From positions 1 through 35,118 of the forward strand of contig CAKUGM010000015.1 of assembly GCA_934654625.1 (NCBI GenBank): a stretch of DNA of 35,118 nt, given 5' to 3'. Under the pieces are notes generated by a model. It was not told where the DNA came from, ran no database searches, and was given only the letters and a program-made list of their open reading frames with translations. Shown here in pieces: positions 32,425 to 35,118 of this stretch. Numbering within the stretch: position 1 is the stretch's first letter; every line of letters starts with the position of its first letter. The stretch is from an uncultured Collinsella sp. Its GTDB lineage: Bacteria; Actinomycetota; Coriobacteriia; Coriobacteriales; Coriobacteriaceae. The position numbers were made by a program, and so were the translations under genes.

Positions 32425-34389
32425 ATGGAATCCGAGCTGAAAAAGATACAGGATATTGCAATAAAAGCCTACAATGGTGTGATGAAAACCGAGAAGGCAG
32501 ACGAAGCGATACGGGAGATTCTGGAAAAATACGGAATAAAGAAAGAAAAGGCACAAGAAGTTACAGCGGAATGGCTGTATAACACGAGACTAATCCATGC
32601 GGAGCGGGACACGAAAGATGGTAAAACACAGAAAAATATAAAGGCAAGCGCCGAGGATTTTCTTGTTGCAGAATGGGGCCGTGCCTATGTGTGTTCCGTA
32701 CAGGATGGGCTTATCGGCAGACTAAAGGAAAAGCTCGGAATGGTCGAGCCAACGCTGGATGAACTGGTTGCTGGCGCATTTTTGCTGGTACTGCAGAACG
32801 CCTCCACAGACTGGGTCAAAGTGTACATCTACCCTCTGAAAGTTCAAGTGACCTGTGGGGATGAACATAAATTTGGCTATGCCACATCCCACTGGGATGG
32901 TTACCTTGTGAAAGAAATTGATGGTAATGAATTGCAAGCAGGCTGGTCAAAAATGTCTGAGCAGTCTGCGGATGCTCCATTGCTGCAGGCAATCAAAGAG
33001 TATAACGAACCCATACTGCGGATACTTCTCAGTTCAAAAGATCAGGTCAATGAGTATCTGAATGCAGCGCGAAATTTTATTGCAAATGGCATAAAAAATG
33101 ATGAATACACCACGGTAGAAGATAAGAAACTTGCAAACATAATCAAGAACAATCCTGTTCCGAATTCGGAGACTATACGTGTTGTCAGTGAATTTTTTGG
33201 GAACTGGGAATGCGGTTTGGGTTGGCTGGATGCCCCAAACAAAAGGAGTGAAAAGCTACCTTATCGCGTAATTCGCCACCTGTTCTTCCTCATTTTGGGC
33301 CTGAACGACCCGCTGTACGGTTCTGCGGAGGATATGAGGACACTTCTGATTCAGCTTGGATTTGCGCTTGGAATGAGGAGTACTGAAATTGATGAACTGC
33401 TGAAGGACAGTGGGCTTTCCGGGCTGGCATACAATACGAATGAAATTATTTTAGCCTACGCAGCAGATCACTTTGATGATAGCGCCTACCTCCACGCCCG
33501 TGCGCTACAAAAAATTTATGAAGTACAAAGTCAAATTGTTCCACAGAACAAAGCAGACAAGCCAGACATACTAGAATTGAAACAGACTGCATTCTACAGG
33601 TACAACTACACAAATTCCGGATGGAGTGAATTAAAACCAGCAGATTTTTTGCAGCAATGCCGTGATGATAACATTGCCTGGCGGCAGGTTCAGGATCTGA
33701 TAAATCCGCCCAAACAGCGGAAAAACTCCAGCCTGCAAGCCAAAGCAGCCAGCGCAGAACTGCAAGAGCACTCCGAACGGATGACCAATATCATTGTCTA
33801 TAGCAGCCAGCTGTTTGAAATACGGAAGATTTTGATTGACTTGTATTTGATGGCGAAGATATGGTGGGAAAATGATAAAAAAAGGCAAATCCCATGGCAA
33901 AGCCAATATGATGAAATCCGACTAGCTTACGAGAACAAGCTCTTGAGCTTGGATCATAAAACAGACTTTTCGGAAGGAACTGTTGGATGGGAAAAGTTTT
34001 TGCATTGGAATAAAAACCTTGCAGGGTATATCCCGGAAAGATACAATAAGCTATATCCACTCTGTGCAAATGAATTAAACAAAGATGGCGAACCCATTAA
34101 CGCGAGAGTGATTTACGAGAAAATCAAAAACGCTCAAACCTGCCTGAAAACAGGCAAATGGCTTTTGCGGGATGATTTTCTCCGCCTTGCCTTTCTGGAT
34201 TATCTCGTCACAGAACCGCCGGAAAATTCCGATAAAGAGAAAAAAGACTCTATGGAAATCATTCGGGATTTTGCCGACAGAGAGGGTCCCATCCTGGAGC
34301 GCTGCCGCCTGAAACCATACGATCCCGATAAGGATGCCTTGACGCAAGATTTTGTACGGACTTTGGAAAATAAGGAAGAAAATCAATAG
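32425..34389 (+). CDS. Uncharacterised 654-aa protein, last gene of the kinase unit
   Basis: No family is recognised. Largely helical and soluble; an N-terminal 50-residue region (KKIQDIAIKAYNGVMKTEKA) precedes a mixed segment with WVKVYIYPLKVQV, and the C-terminal half is rich in Trp, Tyr and Lys. No NTPase, nuclease or protease motif is seen. It starts 3 bp after the kinase-nuclease stop with only a weak ribosome site, so it is translationally coupled and probably a direct partner or substrate of that protein. A strong terminator follows. Confidence 0.8.
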   Translation: MESELKKIQDIAIKAYNGVMKTEKADEAIREILEKYGIKKEKAQEVTAEWLYNTRLIHAERDTKDGKTQKNIKASAEDFLVAEWGRAYVCSVQDGLIGRLKEKLGMVEPTLDELVAGAFLLVLQNASTDWVKVYIYPLKVQVTCGDEHKFGYATSHWDGYLVKEIDGNELQAGWSKMSEQSADAPLLQAIKEYNEPILRILLSSKDQVNEYLNAARNFIANGIKNDEYTTVEDKKLANIIKNNPVPNSETIRVVSEFFGNWECGLGWLDAPNKRSEKLPYRVIRHLFFLILGLNDPLYGSAEDMRTLLIQLGFALGMRSTEIDELLKDSGLSGLAYNTNEIILAYAADHFDDSAYLHARALQKIYEVQSQIVPQNKADKPDILELKQTAFYRYNYTNSGWSELKPADFLQQCRDDNIAWRQVQDLINPPKQRKNSSLQAKAASAELQEHSERMTNIIVYSSQLFEIRKILIDLYLMAKIWWENDKKRQIPWQSQYDEIRLAYENKLLSLDHKTDFSEGTVGWEKFLHWNKNLAGYIPERYNKLYPLCANELNKDGEPINARVIYEKIKNAQTCLKTGKWLLRDDFLRLAFLDYLVTEPPENSDKEKKDSMEIIRDFADREGPILERCRLKPYDPDKDALTQDFVRTLENKEENQ

Positions 34390-34397
34390 AAGAAACA

Positions 34398-34440
34398 GCG
34401 TCCCGCCGCCAGTGGTATTACATGGCGGCGGGACGCTATT
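34398..34440. terminator. Bidirectional terminator between convergent genes
   Basis: 14-bp perfect arms GCGTCCCGCCGCCA and TGGCGGCGGGACGC (34398-34411, 34423-34436) with an 11-nt loop; TATTTT follows on the plus strand and TGTTTCTT on the minus strand. It separates the plus-strand kinase unit from the end of the TPR gene. Confidence 0.95.
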
Positions 34441-34446
34441 TTGGGG

Positions 34447-35118
34447 TCAGGATTTCTTGCAGTAAGCTTCTACAATCTTTAAATTGTTCCTCATCGCTTC
34501 CGCTTCTCTGCGTGCAGCGTCCGTATCCAGTTGTTCGGCGAGTGATTTGCCTATAGCCAGGGCCCTTTTTGCAAATAGAAGCGCCTCTTCATATTCTTCT
34601 TGCTCGGATAGAATAAATACATTATTAGCGCAAGCTATCATCACATCTCGATACGCACGGGGAGTGCCAAGTTCAAGACTCAAATTTTCTCGAATTGAAA
34701 GGCTCTTCCGGAACATGTCCAACGCGCCGGTAAAATCCCCTTGTTCTTGCAGTATATCACCAACTTGGTCATAGCTTACAGACAAATCTCTCTGCGATTG
34801 CGGTGTGCCAAGTTCAAGATTCAATTTTTCATCAATCGAAAGGCTCTTCCGGAACATGTCCAACGCACCGGTAAAATCCCTTTGTTCTTGCAATATCTCA
34901 CCCACGTGGCCATAGCTTACAGACAAGTCTCTCTGCGATTGCGGTGTGCCAAGTTCAAGACTCAATTTTTCATCAATCGAAAGGCTCTTCCGGAACATGT
35001 CCAACGCGCCGGTAAAATCCCCTTGTTCTTGCAATATTTTGCCCACGTGGCCATAGCTTACAGACAAGTCTCTCTGCGATTGCGGTGTGCCAAGTTCAAG
35101 ACTCAATTTTTCATCAAT
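34447..35118 (-). CDS. TPR-array protein, C-terminus; N-terminus off the right edge
   Basis: The frame is open to the last base. It holds three landmark copies of the 47-aa TPR unit also found at 1-700, then a diverged TPR and a C-terminal helix (LKIVEAYCKKS). Repeat identity to the left-end gene, same strand and outward placement make it the likely C-terminus of the zinc ribbon-TIR-NACHT-TPR gene on a circular molecule. Both frame and repeat phase then require 106+141n missing bases. The alternative is a second, paralogous TPR gene. Confidence 0.85.
   Translation of the reverse strand: MDEKLSLELGTPQSQRDLSVSYGHVGKILQEQGDFTGALDMFRKSLSIDEKLSLELGTPQSQRDLSVSYGHVGEILQEQRDFTGALDMFRKSLSIDEKLNLELGTPQSQRDLSVSYDQVGDILQEQGDFTGALDMFRKSLSIRENLSLELGTPRAYRDVMIACANNVFILSEQEEYEEALLFAKRALAIGKSLAEQLDTDAARREAEAMRNNLKIVEAYCKKS
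34660..35118 (-). repeat. 141-bp tandem coding repeats, right part
   Basis: CCGGAACATGTCC at 34708, 34849 and 34990, 141 bp apart. The outermost (34708) unit is slightly diverged, as is usual for the edge of an array. Confidence 0.93.

Noticed and set aside
34660..35118. CRISPR-like regular repeats at both ends
   Set aside because: The 141-bp period is a whole number of codons, has no unique spacers and translates to TPR units.

Overview
The window looks like a nearly complete circular accessory replicon (plasmid or phage-plasmid-like element) from a gut-type Clostridia/Oscillospirales bacterium. This placement is inferred from strong AGGAGG-type ribosome sites, low to mid G+C, IS200-type relics, and a ParA/ParB pair with an iteron replicon. 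No rRNA, tRNA or chromosomal housekeeping genes were seen. Both ends lie inside the same kind of gene: a minus-strand TPR-array gene leaves at base 1, and a minus-strand TPR C-terminus enters at base 35118. The 141-bp repeat phase and the reading frame both fit closure of one circle if 106+141n bases are missing at the junction.

Backbone (about 7.5-18.1 kb). A serine resolvase, a truncated and an intact AAA/DUF4143 ATPase, a primase-helicase, five iterons, a probable Rep protein and parB-parA are followed by a structured RNA candidate, an unknown gene and a decayed IS200/IS605 transposase. Five long palindromes (27-33 bp) lie around these genes and are candidate centromere or initiator sites.

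Accessory region (18.1 kb through the ends to 7.5 kb). A minus-strand operon encodes a zinc-ribbon membrane protein, a HerA-type ATPase, an HExxH metalloprotease and a small unknown protein. Divergent from it, a plus-strand series of transcription units encodes a four-TM protein, coiled-coil proteins, a four-TM/coiled-coil protein, an OmpA-like lipoprotein, small proteins, a stand-alone RyR-domain protein, a 1340-aa kinase-RyR-nuclease protein and a 654-aa unknown. Across the ends lie a zinc ribbon-TIR-NACHT-TPR protein, a TIR/DUF4062-like protein with a YbjN-like partner, and a divergent pair of an unknown protein and a PqqD-like/M50 membrane protease.

The main new observation is a shared promoter element. 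Eight promoters of the accessory region carry an 11-nt box (about TTTMTCTYCRC) with a TANNNT -10 hexamer 28-30 nt after the box's last base (29 in six cases). The box ties the HerA operon, the membrane/OmpA/RyR/kinase units, the TIR-like operon and the M50 operon into one regulon. I infer one multi-component, co-regulated conflict (probably anti-phage) system in which a membrane/HerA/protease part is joined to a signalling/effector part. I do not recognise this combination as a named system. Function is inferred from domains and layout only.
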